Source: Clostridia bacterium
GTDB taxonomy: Bacteria; Bacillota; Clostridia; TANB77; UBA1234
Length of the DNA: 36,273 bases
Assembly (NCBI GenBank): GCA_017469465.1
Contig: JAFUGH010000057.1
Span: forward strand, 1-36,273
Direction: 5' to 3'
Below, in pieces: positions 16,637 through 26,262 of the stretch. The notes beneath the pieces were generated by a model. That model saw only the letters and a list, made by a program, of their open reading frames with translations. It made no database searches and was not told the origin of the DNA. Numbering within the stretch: the stretch's first letter is position 1; every line of letters begins with the position of its first letter. Position numbers and translations under genes: made by a program.

Positions 16637-17017
16637 ATGCTAAAGTATATAACTGATGCCGAATATAAAGAGTTATTAGGTGTGTCTAGCATACCTAGTA
16701 ACTTTAATAATTTAGTAATTGAGGCAAGTACATATATTAATTCAAAGACACAAAATAGAATTGATGTCAATGATTTACATGAAAATGTAAAATATGCAAC
16801 TGCCTTAATTATTACTAAAATTAGTAAAGCAGAAAACCAAAAAGAAGAAATCGGAAATCTAAAATCACAAAACATTGAGGGATGGAGTGAAACATATAGC
16901 ACACCGGAAGAAATTGAAAAGAAGCTAGAAGAGGATAAATGGAGCATCCTAAAACAATATTTATGGAATGTAATCGGTTCAGATGGACAACCTCTTCTAT
17001 ATTGTGGGGTGTTGTGA
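16637..17017 (+). CDS. Head-tail connector (adaptor)
   Basis: This 126-residue protein follows the capsid gene and looks like the gp6/gp15-type adaptor that binds under the portal: YITDAEYKELLG, FNNLVIEASTYINSKTQNRI, and a helical pair NVKYATALIITKISKAE. It has GGAGG upstream, and its TGA overlaps the next ATG. Assignment is by order and fold pattern, not a catalytic motif. Confidence 0.83.
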   Translation: MLKYITDAEYKELLGVSSIPSNFNNLVIEASTYINSKTQNRIDVNDLHENVKYATALIITKISKAENQKEEIGNLKSQNIEGWSETYSTPEEIEKKLEEDKWSILKQYLWNVIGSDGQPLLYCGVL

Positions 17018-17442
17018 TGAATCAAAGATTTTTTATACACTCTATTACAATTTATCATGATAATGATGATGGTACGGTTACAAGAATGGTTTTTGATGGT
17101 GTTTATTTTAGACATAATAAAAAATCCAATGTAATAGACAAAGGATTTGAAAAAGGCAGTACAGGAACGATTTATATTCCAACCAAGCAAGATTTAAATA
17201 TTAGCAATACCGATATAGTTGTTGAAGGTACACCGAAATTGTCTGTTAAATCAATGGGGAAAAAGTCTGTAAATTACATTAATAAAATTGAAGTTAGAAA
17301 ATTGACAGTTAATGAAGATGATCCGAACGATGAATTTTATAAATTATTTAGAGATCCAACTATTCAAAGATATAGGGTAGTAAGTGTTGATGATAACAGA
17401 AAGGGCAACCTGCAACATTATAAATTAGGAGTTAGCGAATAA
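17017..17442 (+). CDS. Head closure (stopper)-like protein
   Basis: This 141-residue, beta-rich protein begins MNQRFFIHSITIYHDNDDGT and is placed second among the connector genes, where the head-completion stopper is expected. The pattern of strands, GTIYIPTKQD and a C-terminal YRVVSVDDNRKGNLQHYKLG fits the DUF6751-like minor capsid proteins. ATG 17017 overlaps the previous TGA; an in-frame extension upstream lies within the adaptor gene and is rejected. Confidence 0.75.
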   Translation: MNQRFFIHSITIYHDNDDGTVTRMVFDGVYFRHNKKSNVIDKGFEKGSTGTIYIPTKQDLNISNTDIVVEGTPKLSVKSMGKKSVNYINKIEVRKLTVNEDDPNDEFYKLFRDPTIQRYRVVSVDDNRKGNLQHYKLGVSE

Positions 17443-17852
17443 TGTCTAGTGGTTTTAATATAAAAGTAAAAATGAATAGTACTAGTAAAATAATAAAAGA
17501 TCATGGATTAGACAAAGATGGTAAAGTTACGGCTTTTTTGCGTGATACAGTGGAAAGGTTGAGTGATCCATATATTCCATTTGATAGTGGTTTATTAAGA
17601 AAACTAAAAACAAAACCATCTAACCATGAAATTAAATATACTAGTCCGTATGCTAAATTTCAATATTATGGAAAATTAATGCTAACAAAAACAGGCAGTT
17701 CTTGGGCTAGAAAAGGCGAGAAAAAGAGTGTAACAAATAAGGATTTAAAATATCACACATCCGGAACAGGTGCAAGATGGGAACAACTTATGCTACAAAG
17801 AAGAAAAAACGATTTGATTCGTGATGTGGAAAATTATATCAAGAGAGGATGA
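17442..17852 (+). CDS. Minor capsid/head-tail joining protein (HK97 gp10-like)
   Basis: The product has 136 residues. DPYIPFDSGLLRK, YTSPYAKFQYYGK and a helical C-terminus with WEQLMLQRRKNDLIRDVENYI are the pattern of minor capsid protein 2-like/HK97 gp10-like connectors, which stabilise the joint between head and tail tube. Its ATG overlaps the preceding stop by one base, and its TGA abuts the next gene's start region. Confidence 0.8.
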   Translation: MSSGFNIKVKMNSTSKIIKDHGLDKDGKVTAFLRDTVERLSDPYIPFDSGLLRKLKTKPSNHEIKYTSPYAKFQYYGKLMLTKTGSSWARKGEKKSVTNKDLKYHTSGTGARWEQLMLQRRKNDLIRDVENYIKRG

Positions 17853-17857
17853 AAACA

Positions 17858-18271
17858 ATGAGTGAAGAAAAAGGAAAAATCGAAAAAATAAAAGTATTTA
17901 TGGAAAAATGCACTTTGTTAAAAGGTGGAAAAGTAAATGTCGATTATTTAAAAGACAAGTTGTATAGTTATTCAATTGATGAAACACCAACAACAACCAT
18001 TATACAGAAATTTGCTGATGGTGGTTGCAGGAAACGAATCAATTTTGATTTTAGTATTCAAGCACCATTTAATGCACTTGAAAATATTAATAATTCAAAG
18101 TTTTGTGATGATTTTACACAATGGATTGAAGAAGAAAACAAAAAGGGAAATCTGCCGGACATAGAAGGTGCGGAAGAATTAGGATGCAATAGAGGAACAA
18201 TCCTACAAACAACCGAAACGACCGCAATATATGTTATACCTATATATTTAATTTATGTAGAGGAATATTAA
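17858..18271 (+). CDS. Tail terminator/minor capsid protein
   Basis: This 137-residue protein is the last of the four connector genes before the tail tube, the usual place of the tail terminator. An N-terminal helix, a strand-rich middle (SYSIDETPTTTIIQKFADGG, KRINFDFSIQAP) and a C-terminal strand (TAIYVIPIYLIYVEEY) match that fold class. ATG 17858 lies nine bases after AGAGG; ATG 17849 is too close to it. Confidence 0.75.
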   Translation: MSEEKGKIEKIKVFMEKCTLLKGGKVNVDYLKDKLYSYSIDETPTTTIIQKFADGGCRKRINFDFSIQAPFNALENINNSKFCDDFTQWIEEENKKGNLPDIEGAEELGCNRGTILQTTETTAIYVIPIYLIYVEEY

Positions 18272-18287
18272 GAAGGAGGGAAATAAA

Positions 18288-18782
18288 ATGCCTGATACAG
18301 AAAAAATAGTAAAAAGAAGTGACAAAGTTGCTTTCTTAAATGTTGGAACATCAGAAAATAAGAATTTCCAAAGAATGCGTAAATTCACGGAAATTTCAAC
18401 ATCAAAAAATCCTACTGAATATAGTAGAAGATATGTAGATGAAGATGGAGACACAACAGATATAACAGGTTATGGCGAAGAAAAATCATATGCCTTCGAT
18501 CAATACACAAACAATCCGGTTCATGAAAAAATCGCTAAAATAACAGATGATGAATTAACCGGAGATGATGCAACTGTTGAAACTCTTGTTGTTGACAAAA
18601 CAAAAGAGGTAGAAGGTGGATACGAGGCAAGATTAAGAAAATATGCAGTAGTTCCTGATAGCGATGGAGATAGCACAGATGCTTATACTTATAGTGGTTC
18701 TTTAAAAGCAAAAGGTACTTTTGAAAAAGTAACTGCAACAATAAGTGATGATGGAAAAACTGCTACAATAGTAACAGAGTAA
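18288..18782 (+). CDS. Major tail (tube) protein
   Basis: This 164-residue protein is followed by a strong terminator, as is common for the abundant tube protein. KVAFLNVG, FTEISTSKNPTEYSRRYVDED and GYGEEKSYAFDQYTNNPVHEKIAKI are typical of siphophage tube subunits of Bacillota, and the C-terminal strands (YSGSLKAKGTFEKVTATIS) complete the beta-sandwich. AAGGAGGG precedes the ATG. Confidence 0.88.
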   Translation: MPDTEKIVKRSDKVAFLNVGTSENKNFQRMRKFTEISTSKNPTEYSRRYVDEDGDTTDITGYGEEKSYAFDQYTNNPVHEKIAKITDDELTGDDATVETLVVDKTKEVEGGYEARLRKYAVVPDSDGDSTDAYTYSGSLKAKGTFEKVTATISDDGKTATIVTE

Positions 18783-18788
18783 AATAGT

Positions 18789-18824
18789 AGCAGTAGGTTA
18801 ATACCCTACTGCTTATTTTTTTTG
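18789..18824 (+). terminator. Intrinsic terminator after the major tail gene
   Basis: AGCAGTAGG (18789-18797) pairs perfectly with CCTACTGCT (18805-18813) around a 7-base loop, followed by an A-interrupted T tract. It would raise tube protein mRNA relative to downstream tail genes. Confidence 0.88.
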
Positions 18825-18841
18825 AAAGAAGGTAAAATTTT

Positions 18842-19192
18842 ATGAAAATAAGAAACATTGAAGTAGAATTCGACTTTTTAGATGCAGATGATATGGAAAA
18901 ATTTGAAAATGAGGCAAAAAAAGTAGTAGAGCAATGTAAAATTAAAGAAAAACAACAAATGTCTTATTCTCAAATGATTAGAGAACAATGCAAAATAATA
19001 AATGATTTCTTTAATAATGTATTTGGTGATGGAATGTCTCAAAAATTATTTGGAAATAAAGACAATTTAAAAGAACATATTAGTGCATTTGAAGAAATAG
19101 TCAAAGAAAAAGAAAATCAACAAAAATCAATTGTTTCATCTTTGGAAAGATACCAACCAAATAGAGAAACAAGAAGGAATAAGAGGAAATAA
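18842..19192 (+). CDS. Tail assembly chaperone, first component (gpG-like)
   Basis: This 116-residue helical, charged protein sits between the tube and tape measure genes. It starts MKIRNIEVEFDFLDADDMEKF and ends in a basic tail (RYQPNRETRRNKRK). In many siphophages this position encodes the chaperone that coats the tape measure protein. The next gene starts three bases after its stop. I see no clear -1 slippery site joining the two. Confidence 0.75.
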   Translation: MKIRNIEVEFDFLDADDMEKFENEAKKVVEQCKIKEKQQMSYSQMIREQCKIINDFFNNVFGDGMSQKLFGNKDNLKEHISAFEEIVKEKENQQKSIVSSLERYQPNRETRRNKRK

Positions 19193-19194
19193 AA

Positions 19195-19779
19195 ATGGAT
19201 AAAAACATCCTTTTAGATGAATTGCCACAATATACAAAAAGTGGTTTGCAAATAAGAACGGATTTCAGGGAAAGTATAAAATTTGAATTATTAATGCAGG
19301 ATAGGAATTTAAGCGATGAAGTTAAGATAATGCAGGCATTACAATTATACTATTATGATCCTGACAAAATAACAGATATAAGAAAAGCCATAGATGATAT
19401 TCTATGGTTTTATAAATGTGGAAAAGAAATGCAGAGCAGTAATAGTAAAGAAGAGGGAGAAACAACACAAGAAAGAATAAAACAAATTTATAGCTATGAA
19501 TTTGATGATGAGTACATTTTTAGTGCTTTTTTAGAACAATATGGAATCGACTTAAATGAAATAGAGTATATGCATTGGTGGAAATTCAAAGCCTTATTTA
19601 ATAGTTTAAATGAAAATACGCAATTCGTAAAAATAATGAGTTATAGAAACATGAACATTGCAAAAATAAAGGACAAAGAAATGAAATCACATTATAAAAA
19701 AATGCAAGAACTATACAAATTACCTGATATGCGTACGGAAGAAGAAAAAGAATCCGATTTTGCAAATGAATTGTGGTAA
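19195..19779 (+). CDS. Gp15-family tail chaperone
   Basis: The 194-residue product matches the bacteriophage Gp15 family: LLDELPQYTKSGLQIRTDFR at the start, an acidic helical middle, and the hallmark YMHWWKFKALFNSL followed by a helix with VKIMSYRNMNIAKIK. Gp15 genes precede the tape measure gene in Bacillota siphophages and are taken as the second tail chaperone. AGGAAATAAAA precedes the ATG. Confidence 0.88.
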   Translation: MDKNILLDELPQYTKSGLQIRTDFRESIKFELLMQDRNLSDEVKIMQALQLYYYDPDKITDIRKAIDDILWFYKCGKEMQSSNSKEEGETTQERIKQIYSYEFDDEYIFSAFLEQYGIDLNEIEYMHWWKFKALFNSLNENTQFVKIMSYRNMNIAKIKDKEMKSHYKKMQELYKLPDMRTEEEKESDFANELW

Positions 19780-19811
19780 TCAAAATTAAATAATAGAAAT
19801 GGGGTGAGAAC

Positions 19812-21992
19812 ATGGCAAAGGATGGATCAGTTGTAGTCGATACCGAGTTAAACAATGATGGTTTTAATAAAGGTGTCAGTAAACTCGAGAATGGTTTTAG
19901 TAAGATAAAAAGTGTTGCCGGAACAGCCCTAAAAGGTATTGCAGTTGGTGCTGCAGCAGTTGGAACAAGTCTTGCAGTTATAGGAAAAAAAGCAATTGAA
20001 AGTTATGCCGATTATGAACAATTAATCGGTGGTGTTGAAACCTTATTCAAAGATAGTGCCGGAATAGTAGAAAATTATGCAAATCAAGCATATAAAACTG
20101 CCGGCGTTTCTGCTAATCAATACATGGAACAGGTTACTTCATTTAGTGCTAGTTTATTACAATCACTAGGTGGAGATACTAAAAAAGCAGCAGAATATGG
20201 AAATACTGCTATGGTTGATATGGCAGACAATGCAAATAAAATGGGTACATCAATGGATGCAATCCAAAATGCATATCAGGGTTTTGCAAAACAAAACTTT
20301 ACAATGCTTGATAACCTTAAATTAGGTTATGGTGGTACAAAAACGGAGATGGAACGACTTATTGCAGATGCTAACAAAGTAAAACAGGCAAATGGCGAAA
20401 TGGCTAATTTGTCTATTGATAGTTTTGCAGATATGGTTGAGGCTATACACATAATTCAAACAGAAATGGGAATTACAGGGACAACTGCATTAGAGGCAAA
20501 TTCAACTATATCAGGTTCAATGAATTCTATGAAGGCTGCATGGCAAAATTTATTAACAGGAATGGCAGATGATACGCAAGACTTTAATAAATTGATAGAA
20601 AACTTTGTTGAAAGTGTAATTACATTTGGAAAAAATATTATTCCTAGAATTCAAACAACAATAAGCGGAATTGCAAAATTAGTGAGTGGTTTAGTAACAG
20701 AGTTTTTGCCACAGATCATTCAAATGATACCACCATTATTGGAAGAATCATTGCCGATAATAATAAGTGCATTAGAATCGTTAGTTCAAAGTATATTGGA
20801 GGCTTTGCCATCAATAGTACAAGTTTTAGTTGATGCAATTCCTCAATTAGTAAATGCAATATTAGCAATGTTGCCATTACTAATAGATGTTGGAGTTCAA
20901 ATCATTGTAAGTTTGATTCAGGGAATAGGACAGGCATTACCTCAAATTATAATAAGTATAGGAAATGTTATAACACAAATTATTCAAGTTTTAGTAAAAA
21001 ATATTCCAACATTGATAAAAACTGCAATTGAATTCTTTATGGCAATAGTACAAGCAATTCCGGAAATAATAACAAGTTTACTTGAAAATTTAGACACAAT
21101 AATTTCAACAATTATAAATGGAATAATAGAGGCTTTGCCTTTGCTAATAGATGGTGCAATTCAATTGTTTATGGGAATAATACTTGCTATTCCAACAATA
21201 ATAGATGCAATTATAAACAATCTTCCTAGAATAATAAATACAATAATTACAGGTATAGTTGAGGCTCTACCTCAATTAATAGATGGAGCTATCCAATTAC
21301 TTATGGGTATAATTCATGCTATTCCTACTATCATACAAGCAATAATTGAGAACCTACCGAAAATAATAATTACAATTGTTCAGGTATTAATAGAAAATAT
21401 ACCAACAATTATAAAAGGAGCAATTCAATTACTTATGGGTATAATACAAGCCATACCTACAATTGTTATAGAACTAGTAAAAAGTATGCCACAGATTATA
21501 AAAGCAATTATTGAGGGAATAAAGGCAGGTTTCTCACAAGTGAAAGAAGTAGGTGGAAATCTAATCAAAGGATTGTGGGAAGGTATAAAAAATGTTAAGG
21601 ATTGGATATGGGGAAAAATCAAAGGCTTTTGCAGTGGAATTTTAGACAATATAAAAGGGTTCTTTGGTATTCATTCTCCATCAAAAGTATTTAACAAAGA
21701 AATAGGACAAAATTTAGGACTTGGATTAGGAGAGGGATTTGATGATAGTTTAAGTAGTGTTTATAAAGATATGCAAAAAGCAGTAGAACATGAAAATGCA
21801 AAACTAACATCTAATTTAACAAGTACACATCAAATTCAAGTTCAGACAGAGGACAATAGACAAGCAGTATTACAAAGTTTGGATGACAACAAAGAAATTA
21901 ATGTTACTGCCGTTACAAATCTTGATAGTAAGGTATTAACATCAGCAGTTAACAAAGTAAATTTAAATAGAAAATTACAATATGGATATTAA
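19812..21992 (+). CDS. Tape measure protein
   Basis: The 726-residue tape measure sets tail length and helps DNA entry. The N-terminus (GSVVVDTELNNDGFNKGVSK, then a Gly/Ala hydrophobic segment) and GGVETLFKDSAGIV, YGNTAMVDMADNANKMGTS and YQGFAKQNFTMLDNLKLGYGG are the TP901 tape measure domain. Residues of about 290-570 are a long hydrophobic repeat array based on LP-x-I-I-x-A-I/IPTIIxAI units. The end carries GIHSPSKVFNKEIGQNLGLG, common in this family. By the usual proportionality, its length predicts a short siphophage tail. GGGGTGA precedes the ATG. Confidence 0.95.
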   Translation: MAKDGSVVVDTELNNDGFNKGVSKLENGFSKIKSVAGTALKGIAVGAAAVGTSLAVIGKKAIESYADYEQLIGGVETLFKDSAGIVENYANQAYKTAGVSANQYMEQVTSFSASLLQSLGGDTKKAAEYGNTAMVDMADNANKMGTSMDAIQNAYQGFAKQNFTMLDNLKLGYGGTKTEMERLIADANKVKQANGEMANLSIDSFADMVEAIHIIQTEMGITGTTALEANSTISGSMNSMKAAWQNLLTGMADDTQDFNKLIENFVESVITFGKNIIPRIQTTISGIAKLVSGLVTEFLPQIIQMIPPLLEESLPIIISALESLVQSILEALPSIVQVLVDAIPQLVNAILAMLPLLIDVGVQIIVSLIQGIGQALPQIIISIGNVITQIIQVLVKNIPTLIKTAIEFFMAIVQAIPEIITSLLENLDTIISTIINGIIEALPLLIDGAIQLFMGIILAIPTIIDAIINNLPRIINTIITGIVEALPQLIDGAIQLLMGIIHAIPTIIQAIIENLPKIIITIVQVLIENIPTIIKGAIQLLMGIIQAIPTIVIELVKSMPQIIKAIIEGIKAGFSQVKEVGGNLIKGLWEGIKNVKDWIWGKIKGFCSGILDNIKGFFGIHSPSKVFNKEIGQNLGLGLGEGFDDSLSSVYKDMQKAVEHENAKLTSNLTSTHQIQVQTEDNRQAVLQSLDDNKEINVTAVTNLDSKVLTSAVNKVNLNRKLQYGY

Positions 21993-22006
21993 AGGAGGTG
22001 GGACAA

Positions 22007-22390
22007 ATGGCATTATTAACACATGAAGGATTTGAATTTAAGAATATTCTGTCAGGTGGCTATAAAATAAAAGAAGATGTTGAAGATGTAAAATCAAAAC
22101 AAACAATGGGCGATGGTAGTGTAAGAAGAAATTATGGTCAAATGGATAAAACAGAAATTAAAGTCAGATTCGGTCAAATGAACTTTGAAACATTCAAAGA
22201 GTATATGCAACATTTCAAAAAACATGAAGATTATTACACTTATTTTTCACAACGAAATAATAGTATGCTTACAAAGAAATTTTTTGTTTCACGACCTGAT
22301 GTTCCTATTATATCCACTTTACATGGTGGCAGATACGATGAATTTGAAATAACACTCTCACAAATAGGGGAGGGAACAGCGGATGATTGA
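22007..22390 (+). CDS. Small distal tail/baseplate protein
   Basis: This 127-residue, beta-rich protein lies between the tape measure and the large baseplate gene, where the distal tail protein is expected. It starts MALLTHEGFEFKNILSGGYK and has a run with VRRNYGQMDKTEIKVRFGQM. It is shorter than classical Dit and resembles DUF6711-like proteins. ATG 22007 is used, with AAAGGAGG at 21991-21998. The next gene starts inside its last codons. Confidence 0.75.
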   Translation: MALLTHEGFEFKNILSGGYKIKEDVEDVKSKQTMGDGSVRRNYGQMDKTEIKVRFGQMNFETFKEYMQHFKKHEDYYTYFSQRNNSMLTKKFFVSRPDVPIISTLHGGRYDEFEITLSQIGEGTADD

Positions 22391-24492
22391 TTTAAGTGAT
22401 GAAATAAGAAAAGCATACGATGTGAGTACAGTACAATACGATAAAATCAAAATAGGAAATAATGAATATCCAATAACCAATGTTCAATATTGTGATGATT
22501 GTTATGTGGATGGTAATATTTTCGGTACTGCGGTTGCTAGAACTCTTGATTTTGAAATTGACAATTCTGTTGATCTAGAAAAGAAAGAATTTGAATATTT
22601 AACAGGAATTAGAATCAATGATGCGGTTCATTATATTTCTCTTGGAAATTTTATAACAACAGATGTAGAACCACGGAGACACAACGAAAATAACGAAAGT
22701 TACTGCTATGGACTATATGCTAAAATCAAATATTTTGTATGAATCAAAATTAGATTATGCAAGCAAGTCAGTAACAATATTGGATGTATTAAAAGAGGCT
22801 TGCGAAAATGCAGGAATTGAACTTGCAACCGAAGATTTCGCAAATAAGGATTTTATTGTTGATAGCAACCAATTTGAAGTAGATGCTATTATTAGACAAG
22901 TATTTCAGGCAGTTGCAGGAATATCCGGAACATTTGCAAAAATAAAAGCAGACAATAAGTTGTATTTTATTACACCAAAACTTTATGATAGCAAAAAATA
23001 CACTGTTAAAGAAATACATAAGATGTTAGTTGTAGACTTGAACAGGTTAAAAGTTAGAACAATAACAAATGATTTAAAAGTATTGGGAATAAAGAAAGAA
23101 TCAACGAAACAAGTCCATGAAATGTTAGTAAAATCAATGGATGCTATTACAGTAAAGAGACTAACAACAAATGTAAACGAACCTAGTCTTGAAAGACAAA
23201 GCGATTATACTGATTTGATATTAAAAAGAAACACACATCCTATAAATGTTGTTGTTCTTGGTATGAGCAATGTTGAAGGAGAAAATATCACATTAAGGGA
23301 TGAGGATAGCATTGCAGAAGATGGAGAAAATTATCTAACAATTAATGACAATCCGTTTGCTTATACACAAGATAAAAGGGAAGAATTAATTACTGCATTA
23401 TTCGAAAAAGTAAAAGGCTTTTCATATACATCTTATGAAATAAAAGGACAATGTAAACCATATTTAGAAAGTGGTGATCCTGTATGGGTATTAGATGCAG
23501 ATGGTGCAATTACATCATCATTTCTATTTAGATTTACATATAAAAGTCCAAAAGGTTTGGAAAGTGAAATGTCCGCTCCTTCAATTATTAAATCAACTGT
23601 TAATTATCAAAATATCCCAAGTGAACTTGATAGATTAAGAAGAACAGAAATTATAGTTGATAAGCAACAGGGAACAATTGATGCAATAGTGGATAGACAA
23701 ACGGAAGATGGTAGCAAAATAAATTCTCTTGAAATGAACGCAGAGGAAACAACCGATACAATAGCAAAGGTAATCGAAGATTATCAAGAGCAAATAGCAC
23801 AATTAAAACTAACAATTGAAGGATTGAAAGTTTCTGTTAATTCAAAAGGTGGAGGCAATATTTTTCTATATTCAAGAGAAAATTGGGATGAAAACATAAC
23901 AGAATATACGGACACAGATACAAAGCAAAATACAATTTCAGGATTAGGATATAGTTTAGTAATAGGAACAACAAAACAAGTTGTTCAATTAAAAAATGGA
24001 ACTTATACAATAAGTTTCTTATACAAAAACACAAATAGGTTAGATAATGCAAGAGTTGTTATAAATGAAGAAACAATAAATCTTGAATATACCGGTAATA
24101 ACTGGGTTGAATTTGAAAAAACAATAGATGTTACTTCAAATGCAATTTCAATTAGTTTCTATACAGACACAAACAATGCCGTTTATATTTCTGATTTAAT
24201 GGGAAATCTAGGAACAGAAAAGCAAACATGGGAACAAAACGCAAATGAAACTATTACCGACACAGTACAAATTGGAAAAGGTGTTCAAGTTAATAGTAGT
24301 ACAACAAACACTTATACAAGAATTGATGCAGATGGTAATAGGGTTTTCAATAGAGCAACCGGAGAAGTTATATCAGAATTTACGGATAAAGGTATGGAAA
24401 CACAAGATATGGCTGTAAATGGTAAGGCGGAAATAGCCGGAATGCTTATTCAAAAAGTTGGTTCTCAAACATGGATTTCTAGCTTATTGTAG
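22383..24492 (+). CDS. Large baseplate/tail-associated protein, +1 frameshift at CGG
   Basis: The joined product has 702 residues. The first 97 (KIKIGNNEYPITNVQYCDD, TGIRINDAVHYISLGNFITTDVEP) are the Dit/Tal-like start of a siphophage tail protein. In-frame CGG at 22674-22676 breaks the frame; skipping C gives Gly98 and GDTTKITKVTAMDYM, the continuous domain. Later parts include SVTILDVLKEACENAG, a helical coiled segment near 420-480, and a C-terminal beta-sandwich (GNIFLYSRENW, NGTYTISFLYKN) like a carbohydrate-binding module. Without the shift the tail tip protein would be only 119 residues, so virion assembly should depend on it. Confidence 0.9.
22674..22676 (+). other. CGG +1 frameshift site 5 (baseplate protein, Gly98)
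   Basis: Zero-frame context is CCA CGG AGA; skipping C gives CCA GGA GAC (PGD), a turn expected before TTKITKVTAMDYM. The unshifted frame stays open for another 22 codons, so the break is not forced by a nearby stop. Confidence 0.9.
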
Positions 24493-24507
24493 AAAGGAGA
24501 ATGTCGA

Positions 24508-26250
24508 ATGGCAACAAGTGGAAGTTTTGATACAGGTGGCTATAATGGAAAACATTTAACATTTAGTTGGTACAGATCAAATAGTCCAAATGGTGCTGAT
24601 AACTATTCTGATATTACTTGGACATTAAAAGGAGCCGGTGGCAGTGGCTGGCACATGGCAGGGGATTTCAATGTTTGGATAGATGGCGACAATGTTTATT
24701 CAAATGCTACAAGAATACAATTGTATAATGGAACAACAGTTGCATCTGGAACAAAAAGAATCTATCATAACAATGATGGTTCAAGATCATTTAGTGCTAG
24801 TGTTTCGGCAAGTATTTATACTTATGCAGTTGACAAAACAGGTAGTGGAAGTTGGACATTGGATTCAATTCCTAGATACCTGAATAGCATAAATATTTAT
24901 AACAATGGTAGTGCATTAAATTCTATTTCTGTTAAATGGACTTGTGATCCAAGAAGAGATTGGACACAATATTCACTTAATGGCGGTGGATGGACAGATG
25001 CAGGCGATTCAGTTGCAGGAGATGGCAAAAGTGGAACATTTAACATTGGTGGATTAGCACCAAATACATCGTATAAAGTAAAAGTTAGGTTGCGTAGGGC
25101 AGATAGTGGATTATGGTCAGAAAGTGGAACAATAACAATTACTACTAAAAACAAAGCAACGATAACAAGTCCGAATGATAATTTTAGTGTTAATAGTAAT
25201 GGCTCGCTAACAGTTAATTGCAATAATCCTAGTGGAAATCAAATTGCATATTTTCTTGATTGTCCGAGCGGTACAAGAAGATTAACATCAGGAAAAACAA
25301 CAAATACATCTTATACATGGTCAGCAGCACAAATATTGTCAATGTTGCAATATATCACAACAAGCAATTCAAGTTCTATTAAAGTTGGTGTAATTACTTA
25401 TGGAAATGCAGAGTATTATAGTGAAAAAGTAGGAACATTAAATGTAGTAAATTCAAATCCTATATTTAGCAATTTTACTTATGAAGATACAAATGCAACA
25501 ACAATAACATTGACAGGTGGAAATCAAAGAATTGTAAAAGGATATTCGAATGTGAAAGCAATAGTTTCAACTGCAAATAAGGCTACTGCACAAAACTATG
25601 CAACTATGAGCAAATATAGATTAGTAATAGGAAGTCAACAAAAAGACATAACCTATTCAAGTAATGCGAGTGTTAGTGCTACAATTGATAAAGTATTAAG
25701 TAATATTTTTAATATGTATGCCATTGATAGCAGGGGAAATTCAACAGTGAAACAAATATCTCCAAGTACATATTTAGATTATTCAGATATAATCATAAAA
25801 AAAGCGAGTGTAGTTAGAACCGGTGGAGTAGGATCGGAAACAACACTTGCTTTTTCAGGTAGTTATTGGGGATATGGTTTCGGTGCTTTGAATAATGCAA
25901 TAACATCTTGCTACTATGAATATAAAACAACAACATCTAATACTTGGATAAAAGGTGGAGATTTAACCCCTGTTCTAAATGGAAATGATTTTTCATTTAC
26001 AGGAACAATCAAAGGTGATTCCGGTGCGGATGGATTTAATATTCAACGAAGTTTTGACATTAGAGTAGTAATAAAAGATAGACTTTCAACATCAATATAC
26101 ACAATGGTTTTAGGAACAGGAATTCCATCAATTGCAATTACTAAAAATGGTGTTGCAATAAATGGAATGTATGATGCAAGTCTAAAAGGAGCATTGCAAA
26201 TATGGAATGGCGATGTTTATATAAATGGTAAAAAATTAAATTTAAGTTAG
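24508..26250 (+). CDS. Tail fibre/baseplate protein (DUF859-like) with fibronectin-like domain
   Basis: This 580-residue protein begins with a beta-sandwich (TSGSFDTGGYNGKHLTFSW, DITWTLKGAGGSGWHMAGDF) like the DUF859 group of Bacillota phage tail proteins. Residues of about 128-215 look like a fibronectin type III module (SVKWTCDPRRDW, GLAPNTSYKVKVRLRRAD). Repeated Ser/Thr/Asn-rich strands follow, and the C-terminus (GALQIWNGDVYINGKKLNL) is typical of fibre ends. It probably exposes or carries receptor-binding elements. AAAGGAG precedes the ATG. Confidence 0.82.
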   Translation: MATSGSFDTGGYNGKHLTFSWYRSNSPNGADNYSDITWTLKGAGGSGWHMAGDFNVWIDGDNVYSNATRIQLYNGTTVASGTKRIYHNNDGSRSFSASVSASIYTYAVDKTGSGSWTLDSIPRYLNSINIYNNGSALNSISVKWTCDPRRDWTQYSLNGGGWTDAGDSVAGDGKSGTFNIGGLAPNTSYKVKVRLRRADSGLWSESGTITITTKNKATITSPNDNFSVNSNGSLTVNCNNPSGNQIAYFLDCPSGTRRLTSGKTTNTSYTWSAAQILSMLQYITTSNSSSIKVGVITYGNAEYYSEKVGTLNVVNSNPIFSNFTYEDTNATTITLTGGNQRIVKGYSNVKAIVSTANKATAQNYATMSKYRLVIGSQQKDITYSSNASVSATIDKVLSNIFNMYAIDSRGNSTVKQISPSTYLDYSDIIIKKASVVRTGGVGSETTLAFSGSYWGYGFGALNNAITSCYYEYKTTTSNTWIKGGDLTPVLNGNDFSFTGTIKGDSGADGFNIQRSFDIRVVIKDRLSTSIYTMVLGTGIPSIAITKNGVAINGMYDASLKGALQIWNGDVYINGKKLNLS

Positions 26251-26262
26251 GAGGAATAACAA

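Noticed and set aside
18842..19779. Classical -1 programmed frameshift between the two tail chaperone genes
   Set aside because: The second gene has its own ATG three bases after the first stop, and I found no convincing slippery heptamer near the end of the first.
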